Assembly: GCA_035048495.1 (NCBI GenBank)
Contig: CM068552.1
Coordinates: 23,934,154-23,998,153 of the forward strand
From: Euptelea pleiosperma
Lineage: Eukaryota > Streptophyta > Magnoliopsida > Ranunculales > Eupteleaceae
Direction: 5' to 3'
DNA length: 64,000 bases
Part shown: positions 34,901 through 46,100 of the stretch, one piece after another
How the letters are laid out: each line of letters begins with the position of its first letter
Numbering within the stretch: the stretch's first letter is position 1
The notes under the pieces: generated by a model
What the model was told of the DNA's origin: nothing
Databases searched by the model: none
What the model saw: the letters and a program-made list of their open reading frames with translations, nothing else
Translations under genes and position numbers: made by a program

Positions 34901-36285
34901 TATTAACAGCCCAAATCAAGTTGATCAAGCAATAATTCAAATGATCTAAGGACATACAATCATATGCTCATAGATATGATAGAAAATTCATGGTTTGGCA
35001 GTTATTGATAGTTATCTTCATACAAGGACAATTTTAGCAGTTTTGGCAATTTTGATAAGTTGAGCACAATTTCTGAGTAAAATCGAAAATGAATTTAAAT
35101 ATTCCAAGAGTACTGGCTTGCATGGAAATGTATGATGATCGATTGTGTGGGGTCAATACTGTTAGCGGAATAATTTGGATTTTCTAGACCCAGGTTGGTA
35201 TGGACCTTAATGTAAGCCCATGCTTATGCCCTGAATTTTTTTTCCGTTGATGGCATTTTGGTAATTTTATAACTTATGGGTAATTTAATAATTTCACCTT
35301 ATTGTTTGCATGAGTTATAATTATTAGGCTAACCAGATAACTCTTAAGACCCTATTTTCAAATTTTAAAAACATTTGGGCAATTTTATTTTTGAATGGTA
35401 TTTTGTTCTTTAAGGGCATTTTGATAATTTCACTACACGTACGTAGGTCTGATTATGTATTCAAAATATGTAGATGTTCAGATCTGATCCGTACCTTAAA
35501 AATTCAGCACTTGCTGATCGTGTTTTTTGGATTTTCATAACCAAAAAAAATACAGATCTAATATAGGGCACGGTGCCCTTTGGTGAAAAACAGTAAACCC
35601 ACCCCGATCCAAGTGGTGAGAAGTGAAATCAAAAGTCACCCAGCGTGTGACTTCCCAACTAGTATACTTATCCGTTGCTTGTTAACATCACCATCTCCTT
35701 GGGGATGTGTATTATTTGCTACACTGAGTGGTTTTTAAGATATGGAGTAACTTTGCCGAAGGATTAATTTCAAATAATTGCTTAAGCATCTATTATATAA
35801 GATTGTCATTAATTTTTATCTTGTTTATTGGGAAATTGGTAGTAGTTGATTGAATAAATGGCTCGTATAGAAGTCACCACGTTTAAGAAGTTCCAACCAC
35901 ATGTTCGAAAATGCCTCCGGACTGAAGAATATCTAAAAAGGTTTAAACCTCAACTAAGGATTTCACCAACGTATGTTCTCGTCGCGATGTACGAGAAGTC
36001 GATTAGTATGGAAAGCGAAGAGAGCCTGCCTAGTGAAGATGGTGAATCAACCCACCGATTCTTCACCAGCTGAACTATTCAGCTACCCCTCATCCCGAGC
36101 CAGTATACCCGCCTTGGCTCTAGGAAGAAGTGGCGGACAACTTTGACATGCTTAAGAGTTTTTCCTTGTATTTGGCATTGGTGAATGTTCTGAAAAAAAA
36201 TAAGGACCATTTTGCTTATTTAATCATGTTATCTCTAGATCTATTAACTCACGCCTTGAATACTATATCCTGGATTTGGGGCGTG
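34901..36285. other. Intergenic repeat-derived sequence with an LTR-like end
   Basis: No gene. GGATTTGGGGCGTGACA at 36269-36285 is nearly identical to the right end of the chromovirus LTR at 53909, so the sequence left of it may be a decayed chromovirus LTR. No left end was found. The frames at 35858-36315 look non-coding. Confidence 0.4.
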
Positions 36286-36289
36286 ACAA

Positions 36290-37160
36290 CTCTCCTTCCG
36301 CTTTCATTAGGTTGACAAGAGCATCAACGTCGTTTTTCTGCTTCTTGGTGCAAGAGTAATGATCTATAAATAACTTGCCAAGCTTTGGGAAATCGCTAGT
36401 TGTCCTCAGGGGGAGTTGGTGAAACCAAATAAGTACTTACCCTTGAATGTGAGAGAGAAACAACTTACACATGAGGGAATCATCACTCCTTAAGAACCAT
36501 GCCCTTTCGATAGTGGAGTACATGCTCTATTAGGTCATTGGTTCTGTTATACGATGAGAACCGTGGTGCTGTGAACCTCTTAGGAGTTTTAGTGTTCTAT
36601 ATGTTGTCAATAAAGAGAGTCGCGCGGCGCCTGAGTGGCAGTGAGAGTCATCTTATCGGTAGTTTTTGTTATTGACGACGAACATCTTGGTCATCTTCAA
36701 TATCACCGTGGTGCTTTATGCTTTGCATGATTTCTTCTATCTATCTCTGAGTTGGCCCATGAATGTTAGCCGTCAAGTTGGTCATTTTGTTATTGGAATA
36801 GGTTGGAGGAAGTACGTCTTTCCTGTTGATGTGAGAGTTTTGAGGATGTACAGTCTGCTACATGTCCGGCTTAGGGATCTCATCATGCGCCAAGTGGGCA
36901 TCGTCCATGTTAGGAACCAATTGTTCTATGGAGGTCTTCTTCTCCAAGATTTGTCGAAGGGATTCATTCCCCTTTTGGACCTCTTTTGCATGCTTCTTCT
37001 GTTCAGCTAGCTCTTGTTTGAGTTCCTCATTGCCTTTTAAAAGGTCCTAAAGGCCAGGTACCATTGTCTCGGCAGCTGTGGCATTCGAGGTATCTTCTCG
37101 CTTTCTCTTTGTCTGGACCATGATGTTAGTTAGCGGTGGTTATTTCTCACGAACAGTACC
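36290..37160 (-). pseudogene. Gypsy (Tat-like) gag remnant
   Basis: On the - strand: a primer-binding-like stretch TATTTTGGTACTGTTCGTGA at about 37165-37146 right after CCCACA, then a coiled-coil-like KGNEELKQELAEQKKHAKEV near 37030, then gag-like LGKLFIDHYSCTKKQKNDVD with DALVNLMKAEG to about 36290. This is the usual layout 3' of a Tat-type 5' LTR. Stops interrupt it, and it ends abruptly at the LTR-like sequence at 36285. Confidence 0.6.
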
Positions 37161-37675
37161 AAAATATGTGGGAAAATTTCTCTTCGCGCCCGGGGGGTGC
37201 TCCAACACTCGAGTTAGAGAGCAGGAAGATGTTGGCAAGTATAAGCAACAAGTGGTATTGAATTGAGTGGAGATCGGATGCTCATACCATTGCCAAAAGC
37301 CTATCTTTGTGGGTTATGAAAGAAATTTACCTTTAGGACAACGACTCCAGCAAGGACTTCCTATCTATGGACTCTAAGACGAGAAGTCTCTATTTCTACT
37401 GAGTTGTCCAAGGAGAATTTTTTTCTGAGTCCTAATAGGACTTGGGTACTTCCACTCTCGACCATGGTTGGCTAGGATAGTATCCAACTCCAGTACGCAG
37501 CTTGGAGGGAGTAAAGCTATAAAGGAGCTAAGATTTGTCTCTGAACCTGGTTATTAGTATATCATTTTAGGTAAGGAAGGATTCACTGCTAACTAAGCAA
37601 AGTGTCCACCTTGCTGGCGGGAGCAGAGTTGGCAGGGGATCTCGTTGACAAAGAAATAAAAAATACAACTAATTA
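37161..37675 (-). repeat. Possible LTR of the gypsy remnant
   Basis: Lies upstream (on the - strand) of the primer-binding-like site, and ends CCCACA as the Tat-like LTR at 7181 does. The other end is not visible; the TRIM at 37676 interrupts or replaces it. Confidence 0.35.
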
Positions 37676-38135
37676 TGATTTATGACATTTAACCAATACT
37701 CCCCAAAAGCCACGATTGTTGGTAGCGTGAGATTAAATATCTTTATCTCATAGGATCTATCCAGGTTCTCGTTCGACACGATCCCTCGTGAGCCTATATC
37801 ACACGGGTCACCCCACCCCTAGTGTGTCTCATTTACGTAGGCTGCAGCACTCGAGCCATGTGTGAAAATACTCATGCATTAATTACCCTCGGTGAAGAAA
37901 CTCGAACACGAGACCTCTCGCTCTGATACCACTTTGATGTAGGACATTTAACCAATACTCCCCAAAAACCGCGATTGTTGGTAGCGTGAGATTAAATACC
38001 TTTATCCCATAAGATCTATCCAGGTTCTCGTTCGATATGATCCCTCGTGGGCCCATATTACATGAGCCACCCCACCCCGTGTGCCCCATTTACGCAGGCT
38101 GCCCCACTCGAGTCTAGTGTAAAAATGCCCCTGCA
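37676..38135 (-). mobile_element. TRIM (terminal-repeat retrotransposon in miniature)
   Basis: Two direct repeats of about 202 bp (37676-37878 and 37935-38135) flank only 56 bp. On the - strand the right repeat ends in CA, three bases precede the primer-binding site TGGTATCAGAGC (37931-37920), and a purine-rich CGAGGG precedes the left repeat. LTRs start TGCA on the - strand. Total 460 bp fits the TRIM class. A matching 5-bp target-site duplication was not clear (AATTA left, TTAAA right). Confidence 0.8.
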
Positions 38136-38707
38136 TTAAATTGGGACTTTGTTTATAAAAGTGGGGCCCACGAGTCACATTCGCAATTACAAGTCCCGTT
38201 CTATCTCATACATGCACAATTGGTATTAGTGGGGACACGTGTTCGATCCAAATAAGAGGTATGATTTGGTATCCACAGTTTTGCTTAAAAACGATCTTTA
38301 TTTTAACCAAGGATCCGCCCCAAGAGGTACAAGGGATGCTCTCCCATTGCACCCGCTGTCACCAAAGTACATGGTTCAGAAACATGAGTTCCAAAAGACA
38401 TTGAGGCCCCTTTAGCAAGGAGGTCAGCACAAAAGTTTGTTTTTATGGTGAAGAACGAACTAGTAACTAAAATTCGTACAAGCGAATAAAAAAATCTGTA
38501 ATAACTTATTTCCAATCTCTCCCAACCTCCGAAGAAAGACCAGTTGGAGGCAAACAGGTCCAGATAAATTCATTGTTCCTATTTTTATTTTACCCCAACC
38601 TAGTCTTAGGATCCCTTAACAGCTATTATCTGCATGTTTGTAGGATAGTTGATGCGGTAGTTGATGAGTACTCCTGAGGACTGAAATCGCTGCTTGTGAT
38701 TTGATAC
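38136..38707. other. Intergenic, possible LINE RNase H scrap
   Basis: The - strand frame 38515-38303 includes NFCADLLAKGASMSFG, resembling the end of the RNase H domain of some plant LINEs (CADxLAKxGA). This is too short for certainty. Nothing else was recognised. Confidence 0.35.
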
Positions 38708-38971
38708 TAAGGCCCTACTTGGTATCCTGTCTGTATTTTGCAGGAAAATGCTTGTAGGCAAATATTTGATAATAGCAATGACAAACATTTCGCATGGTTG
38801 GAGATGGGAGAGCTGTTGAGGGAAACCAAGGGAGGTGAGACGGTCATTTGCCTATTGTTTGCAGCTGTTTGCAGTCACTTTTTGGAATGATTGGGTTGGA
38901 TGTTGTGAGCACACCCAAATGTCACAAACATTTGCTTGCAAACATTTGTACTGCTACCAAGCAAGGTCTAA
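38708..38971. mobile_element. Tourist-like (PIF/Harbinger) MITE
   Basis: Element 38711-38968 (258 bp) between TAA duplications. Ends GGCCCTACTTGGTATC and, on the other strand, GACCTTGCTTGGTAGC match at 12 of 16 positions and resemble the GGCCTTGTTTGG ends of Tourist elements. It lies about 1 kb past the ASHR1 stop codon. Confidence 0.8.
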
Positions 38972-39938
38972 GCTTGACCAATGTTATCAACCCAAAGCCA
39001 ATCCTGCAAGTACAAGAAGAAATATGTTGGTCCAAGGCATTTTTGAGAATTCCTCCTGCTAGATTCCCATGGGCAAAACCATCCTTCTTCAGTTTTGCCC
39101 ATCATTTGGGGGTAGTACGCCTTTGAAGGTATATCCACCTGCAAGGCCACTGAGGAATTGACTAATAATGGTTAGAATGTGAGGTCCAAAAGTGTACGGC
39201 TAGATGGTAGTTTGTTGAACTTAACATAAGATATGTATTGTATTCAGCATGTCTGGGAAATTTTTTGCATTCCTGCATTTCCAGATTTGCAATAGAAGGA
39301 AAGGGAAAAGGCATCTCCAAAAGATAAGAGCCTTTAAGGTGGGTTACAGGTTCAGAAAGATCCATTCACGAAGGTTATTGTGCGCCTGACAGACCATTTG
39401 ATTTCTGAATTCGGCTCCAGACCATGAGATTTTGTGGGCAAGCTAATAAATGAACACTACTTTCCTTGTGGAGAGAAGAGCAGAGAGGGCATGAGGAGCA
39501 GTTTTTATGCCTCTGCACCTGAGAGAAGATCTGATGCGTAAAACATTGTGAAGCAGAATCCAAAGAAAACTGTATACGATGTGTGCACAATGATTTCCAA
39601 ATGATCTTCCACCCTGGATCTGGACTAGCGGAATTTGTTGAATATTGAAAAGTTTGACAAATGGTTTTAATGGTTGCTTGTCCAGTCTGACCAACTGTTT
39701 CATGTTGACAACCCAATCCTGCAATTAGCTCAACAACAAAGGTTAATTGGGATTACATTCTTTACACTTTTCAACCCAACACAAACCTCAACTCGATGGT
39801 GGGGGCTCAAAATCCTTGCAACGAGATCACTGAGGAAAAAAGCATTGCACATACAAAACAAATGCAACTCTTTTCTTTCCTCCACACAGCACACGGGCCA
39901 ATGGTGTAATTTTACAGAAATGACTGACCTAGATACTG
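38972..39938. other. Downstream flank and probable 3' UTR of ASHR1
   Basis: No gene. Its part nearest 39938 is presumably the ASHR1 3' UTR. Open frames on both strands at 39375-39997 are antisense or non-coding shadows. No poly(A) signal was identified. Confidence 0.4.
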
Positions 39939-40101
39939 CTAATTTTCCTTGGATGAAAGTTTGTAAGCAGCTTCTGCATGTGCTTCCTCCAACCTGATTG
40001 AAAGATCCCTCATGAAAGATGTATTTGTCCCATGAGTAATTCGCAGTATGTCAACAGCTTTGGTCAGAGATTTGATAGCAACCTCTGTATCCCCAAGTAA
40101 C
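39939..40101 (-). CDS. ASHR1: ASHR1 exon 14 (terminal)
   Basis: Acceptor TTTTTACAG. Reads [20 protein letters not shown], then [13 protein letters not shown] and [17 protein letters not shown], with stop TAG at 39941-39939. The end matches the usual family C-terminus in length. Confidence 0.92.
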
Positions 40102-43100
40102 CTGTAAAAACTATAAAGATCAGCCCTTCTGTAGAGTGCAAAAAGGAGGGTAGTGCACTACGATACCCGGATACTTCAACGTGCCCGGCGTAACAGTAGG
40201 CACTACCCACGCAATACAATACTGACTACCAGATACTGCATGGATACTTCTACATTATATTTTTTTACTTCCTATTGGTTGTTTTCTTAGCTCGTCATAA
40301 TTATTCATTTCTTTTGTCAACAAAAATATGTGGTATGCTGTAACAAATCTGACTATAAAATTTCTTCATAATATTAGAAGTTTTGTTACATTTTGCATGC
40401 TGTATATACTAAAACTTGGATACCTAGCTTAAGAAATTAAAAAACTAGGGCGTAGTATGGACATATGGGATGGGGTAACCATATCTGTATCCTTGTCCCA
40501 GATTTTGGAAAACGAAGAGTCATATCCCCGTTTCCCATACCAGTATCCGAGTCCATGCCCGTATCTGGGCATCAAAGGTGGTGTGTGTGAAGGATTTTTC
40601 TAGCCTTTTTCTAGCCACAAATTCAGTAAGTGTTCCTAGATAATAACTAGTATCGTCTGCACATATGCGCACAAGAGTTTGAATACCATGGCCAGAAATT
40701 TGTTGCTGAAGATGCCACTTGTTAAGTTGGTAAAGTCTGTGCCTGTTGGTACCAAAGCCTGGGTTCCCCACTAAACTACAAACTCTCTAACAACCCCGGT
40801 AGTCGTCAAAAATAAAATGATAGACAACTCATATGGACAGCATCGGTAGCATGGTCTATATAAAAAAAAAAAAAAGATTTAATAGGGACTTAACTTATCC
40901 AAAAGTAAATAAAAATATATGGTCTGACAAATACACCCCTTGTTCCTAGAAAAGTTGTTACTATTTATTATTCAGCATAACTGAAAGATATTTTCTTTTG
41001 AAGCAATTTGCTTTACAATTCATCACAAAGAAAGAAAGTAAGAGCATCTAATGTCAACTGGGACGCTTAGATGGGTCCCTTCACATGAATAAATCGACTT
41101 GCAACATCAGACACTTCCAAGATATATTAGAAGGTATTCTGCCTTTTAACCCGCTTGGGTTTTGAACTTTTGAGCTATGCCTTCACGGTACGTTATGTCA
41201 TGGCTGGTATGACTTTCAAACTTACAGTTGAAGTTTTGGACAGGTGTCCGTATGTCACCCATTCTTGAGTGTCTGGTTACAGATAGGCAGGTGGCATTTT
41301 CAAAGAGTCGGTTTTTGCCTTCTGATGTATACATTGGAAATATAAGCAAAGGTAACAGATGTACGGACCAAGCTAGTTTAACAAGGAACTTTTTAAGGAA
41401 ACTGAGAAGTGAATAAGAGAAAATAAGCAAATGAGAATGACTAGACTCCAACCATTCAAGCTTCCCACAAGAATAATATTGCAGTCCAAGCAAAGGATGA
41501 ATTGCTGGATATACTCCTGCAGTAAAACAGAAAAGTCAAACAGTGAAAAGGACAGCAGAAAGTTTATCTGTTTTTTGCAATTTCATTTATATAGATAGAT
41601 AGATAGATAGATAGATGCCAAGACTTTAAGCATGGGTGCACAGGCATAATTCTTTGTTAATCTCCAAAGTGGTGGAGTCAGTGGAAAACATCAAGTGGTT
41701 GTAGCTACGAGGAGTATACCAATTCTGATACTTACACTTCGTCATTCCTTAATCATTTAAATAAAGGAATTAACATGGTTCCACCATGAAGGCCTTGTTC
41801 CTATTAGAGATTAAAGGTGAGCTATTATATACCAGTTGGTGTAGTCTAACCTTGTCACTTTATTTATGGCGATATCTTTTGTATAAAATAGTGCCTAAAG
41901 AAAACTAGTGCTTCAGTTATCAATGAAGCATAAGGCACGTGTAAGAGAGTTCCTAAAATGGGATAGAGTGTGGGAGAGAGGGAACGGTTATAGGAGAGTT
42001 ATTTTAAGAAACTGGGAACTTTTTTAGGAGAGTAGGAAGGTTGCAGGAGAGTTGAGGGTTATTTTGAAAATGTCTAAATATAATAAAAAGACACTTTTAC
42101 CCCTCATTATTATTCGTAACTTTAACATACATAAAAAACAATTTCTGAGGAAAAGTGACAAAATGTAAACGACTGTACACCCTGGATTATAATAGTAAAG
42201 ATAACTTATTTATTGATTATTACAGCTGCTAGAAGAAGCAAATGCCATAAAGAGGAGGGTTTAAGTGACTTGTGTAGAATCAGGCATTACAATTGGAATA
42301 TGCAAAGAGCCATAATGTGAGGAAGTTGATGCAGGACAATTAGTCGTTCTGCAATTTCTGGGAAAATGAGAGAGAGATAGAAAGGTTAATGGTGGGAATC
42401 ACTCCCTTCGCCTCACGCCAAACCCATCAGGGGGAAGTCATGCACAAAAGCATCTTAAATAATTCATTAACTAAATCAAAGGATTACATCACTATTTATA
42501 AACGTCCTAACGTAGCTTTCCTAAATCTAATCACCTGAAACAAGAAACTCCTACTACAATTCTACTAGCTGTAATCAATATAGAAATCCTAATTGGAAAT
42601 CAAATCTAATTTGATTGGAAATCAAAATTTACTATCATGAACAAGTAACCTCTACCCCCAAAAACCACCTTCTCCAAGTCATACATGAAATGTCATCATC
42701 AACTTCCCTCGAGTGCTTCTTTTATGTGCAAACCTTGTAGGTGGGGCAGAAGAACTTGAAAGTACATTGAGGGTAGATTAAAAGCTTGTTTTCCCCTTGG
42801 ATCATCATTTCTACAGAGGTTAGTCTAAAAGATCTTGTCTTAGAAGCAACCCTTCACCCTCCAATAATTCTTCTCAGGAAAATACTTCCCTCGACATTTT
42901 CCAACTAGCATCCACCATAAAGAATGTTTCCATTTCCGAAGTTAAACGAGTTTGTCTTTAAAGATAATCTTATTCCTTTATTTCCACAAACCCCAGAGAA
43001 AGGAATGTGGTATCATCTCCCAAAGGATCTAATCCCCTTGCATCAAAGGGACCACTTGTCCAACCAAAGAAGACATCTGCGGCTCTGCCATGCCCCTAGG

Positions 43101-46100
43101 GAAAACAAAATCCAAATCAGGGAGAAAAGAGAAAGAACTTCCAAATATCAATTGCTATTTTGCAATTGAATGCTTAAGCAATTCAAATTTTCCTCGTGTT
43201 TTTGGTACGTACATCTATTCAAAATATATTGATGTCTCCGTATAAAACGTTTGACAGTGAGAATTTCATCCAAGGCAAACGACCATGAAGACTTCAATTT
43301 TAGGAAGGATCAGCTTACACTAATAAGAAATCCACACCTGTACCCAATAGAAAACTTCTTAACACAATCTACAACCAATACAAAAGACCTGTTCACTTTT
43401 GTGCACAAATTTGAGAAAAACTAATCTAAGTTTTTGCGAAAATATAAAAATTGAACCATACCCTATAATAATTTAGTGTACACCTCTTCCTTAGTTGGCA
43501 TCCATCCATATGCATGAGATGTTGAAATACAATTGGCAATGGAAGGAGACTCACGACCTAAATATACGAGCCCACTTTTCTCCTTGATGTCTTAGCTCAC
43601 TCATAATAGGGAGACATGGATTTAAAGGGGACAAGGGCTACAAGAAACTTACCATCTAGAGATGAGAAATGCATGTAAGGGCAAATAACAAAACCCCATT
43701 ACAACAACTGTTTACAGTAACCGATCACCCTCAGAATATGCAAGACCCCAGAAAGCAAAACCCAGAGACCCTGCCAGTTCTTAATCCTCCAAAACCATCA
43801 CATGTGGTTCCGCATATGATGCAGAATAGTTTAAAAGTTTCTTCAAAGGAAAAACAAGGAAACATTTCTAGATCTTGTCAAACCAAATTTCAGAATGAGG
43901 GATGAGGGACACAGACTAAAAAAAAAAATTAATCATGTCTAGACATAGAAATAGACCACAATCACCACTATAGCAGATCTATTATAATTATGAATTTGCT
44001 TCACTCACAGTCTAACAAGTATCTCGGCACCAATCTTTTACCACCTCATTTAAGCAAAGTAGTATGCTTATGAACATCATACTCTGTGCATTAAATCAAA
44101 TTTATGTTTTTGTTAGACCCATTTGACCCCACCGTTAAAGTCTGAAGGATGAATTATAATTTTCCAAAAACAATTATAACGAGATCAGTTCATAGATGTT
44201 GATAGTGTCTGCACCCACATGTATTTGAGAAGCATTTTAATTGCACTCTCACTTGTCCATGCCTTTGTGTGATGGATGGCTGTAAGAATGTCATTGCGTA
44301 AGCATCAGGTGATTCAGAGGACCCTTGGAGGCTTGCATATATCATGGATAATATTAGAGTGTAAATCTTGAAATTTTTGTATAGGGACATACTCAGAAGT
44401 ACCAACGAAGATGCCGATTCACTGGCCTAGAGATGTATATTTAGGCAACCGCTGTCCATTGGAAGCATGTTTTGGCTTACTTCTTGATTTATATCAATAT
44501 TTTACTCATTACTTTCAAGAGAGGAAAAGAAAGAAAAGAATGACCAATGAGTTTATATTTAGTACCATAAGATATCGTAAGCAGCATAAAGAAGCCAAAA
44601 TCTATAAGAAAGGAGATCAATCAAAAATAAAATCCATAAGGAAAGAGGATATCATATACCCGAATATTGCCTTGAAAGTGAGCAAATGCAACTTGTAAGT
44701 TATCAATAACAATGTGAAGCTAAAAATGTAAGTACTATTTATTACAGTAGGGATACTAATAAAACAACAAGAATAATAATAAGGAATGCTTCTGTGGCAT
44801 AAGGCTTTAACACACCAAACCCAGTGAACTGGGGGTAAATACTTATAGAAATTCAATAGGGCTCCTGTATAACTGAAAGTGAAAACATAACAATTAACAT
44901 ACTTTGATAAACTGGAATGGTCAATCTGCAATATGTTAGTGCTCCTCTCCAGTCTTTCAGCTCCATCAAAATCTGACGAGATAAACAGTATATTTCATCA
45001 AAATAGAAAATTATCCCCCAACACATAAACAGCAGGGGAATGTAATCATTAATCAAAATATATAAATAAATCCCACTCTTCTGGAACTTTATGGTTCTGT
45101 GAACAAAGCATTTTCTAATCAGTTAATCATGCACACAAGGATAACCAATACCAATAAGAGATGAGGTTGGAACCCCTATATATTCAAACCAAAAGGATTT
45201 TATTGGTTATTGTAATGACCCTATTTCTAGCAATATTATAGTAGATTTTTTATAATACTTTGAACATTGTATGCATGTCATTTTAAAAGTCTCAATAATA
45301 GCTTTCTATCGGTATCAAGTTTGTTCAAATCGGACTTACGAGTCAAAAGTTATTGTGTTTAGTTCTGGGCAACATTTTAAGTTTTTATATGCTATGGTTT
45401 AATATCAAATATATAAAATTTGTAAAAAAAAAGAAAAAAAGACAATGTTCAAAATTATAGTCCCACATTGGAAATGAGTGAAAAGTTCTGGGTTTTCCTC
45501 TATAAATACAAGGCCATGCCTTGAGAAAAATACATTAGTTTGAGTATTTACATTCTAATCCCTGAAGTAAGAATATTTGCAAAAAAATCCCTCAACTAGA
45601 AGAAATTCTAGAAAATTCCTAAGAATTCCTGAAAATATTCAGGTCCTTTGAAAAGTTTTTTGTGGGGCCCACTGTCTCAAGATACACGCTACCTCGAGAT
45701 TCGCGCCGTACGAGGTTCAAGGATTTGGGATTCTAGCGTATTTACGAGTATGTACATATTTATTTTATGCCTTTATTTATTTATTTATTTATAAATGTTA
45801 TTTTATTTTGGAAATAGTAAAAAATTCACAGAATATTATAGAAAAATTCTAGAAAATTCTATTATTTTTTGGAGAAAATGTCTGAAAATGTTATTCTTGT
45901 TATTTGTTAAATTTTAGCAAGGAAAAATCCCAATTTTTGTATTTTCATATGAAATGTGTAAATGCATCGATGATTTCTTGTAATCTTAAACGCATAAATT
46001 ATGATAGATGAGGACATGTGTAATCTATTTAGTTTGATGAAGTCATGCTCAAATTCAATTAAAATGAGATATATGCGTTTTTCATCCGTTTTATGTATTA

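Noticed and set aside
39674..39997. 107-codon + strand frame opposite the ASHR1 terminal exon
   Set aside because: It is the antisense of the ASHR1 end and downstream flank, with no domain of its own.
41146..41493. 115-codon - strand frame as a single exon
   Set aside because: Only 41516-41453 is coding (ASHR1 exon 13); the rest is intron past a good donor, as shown by the match of exon 14.
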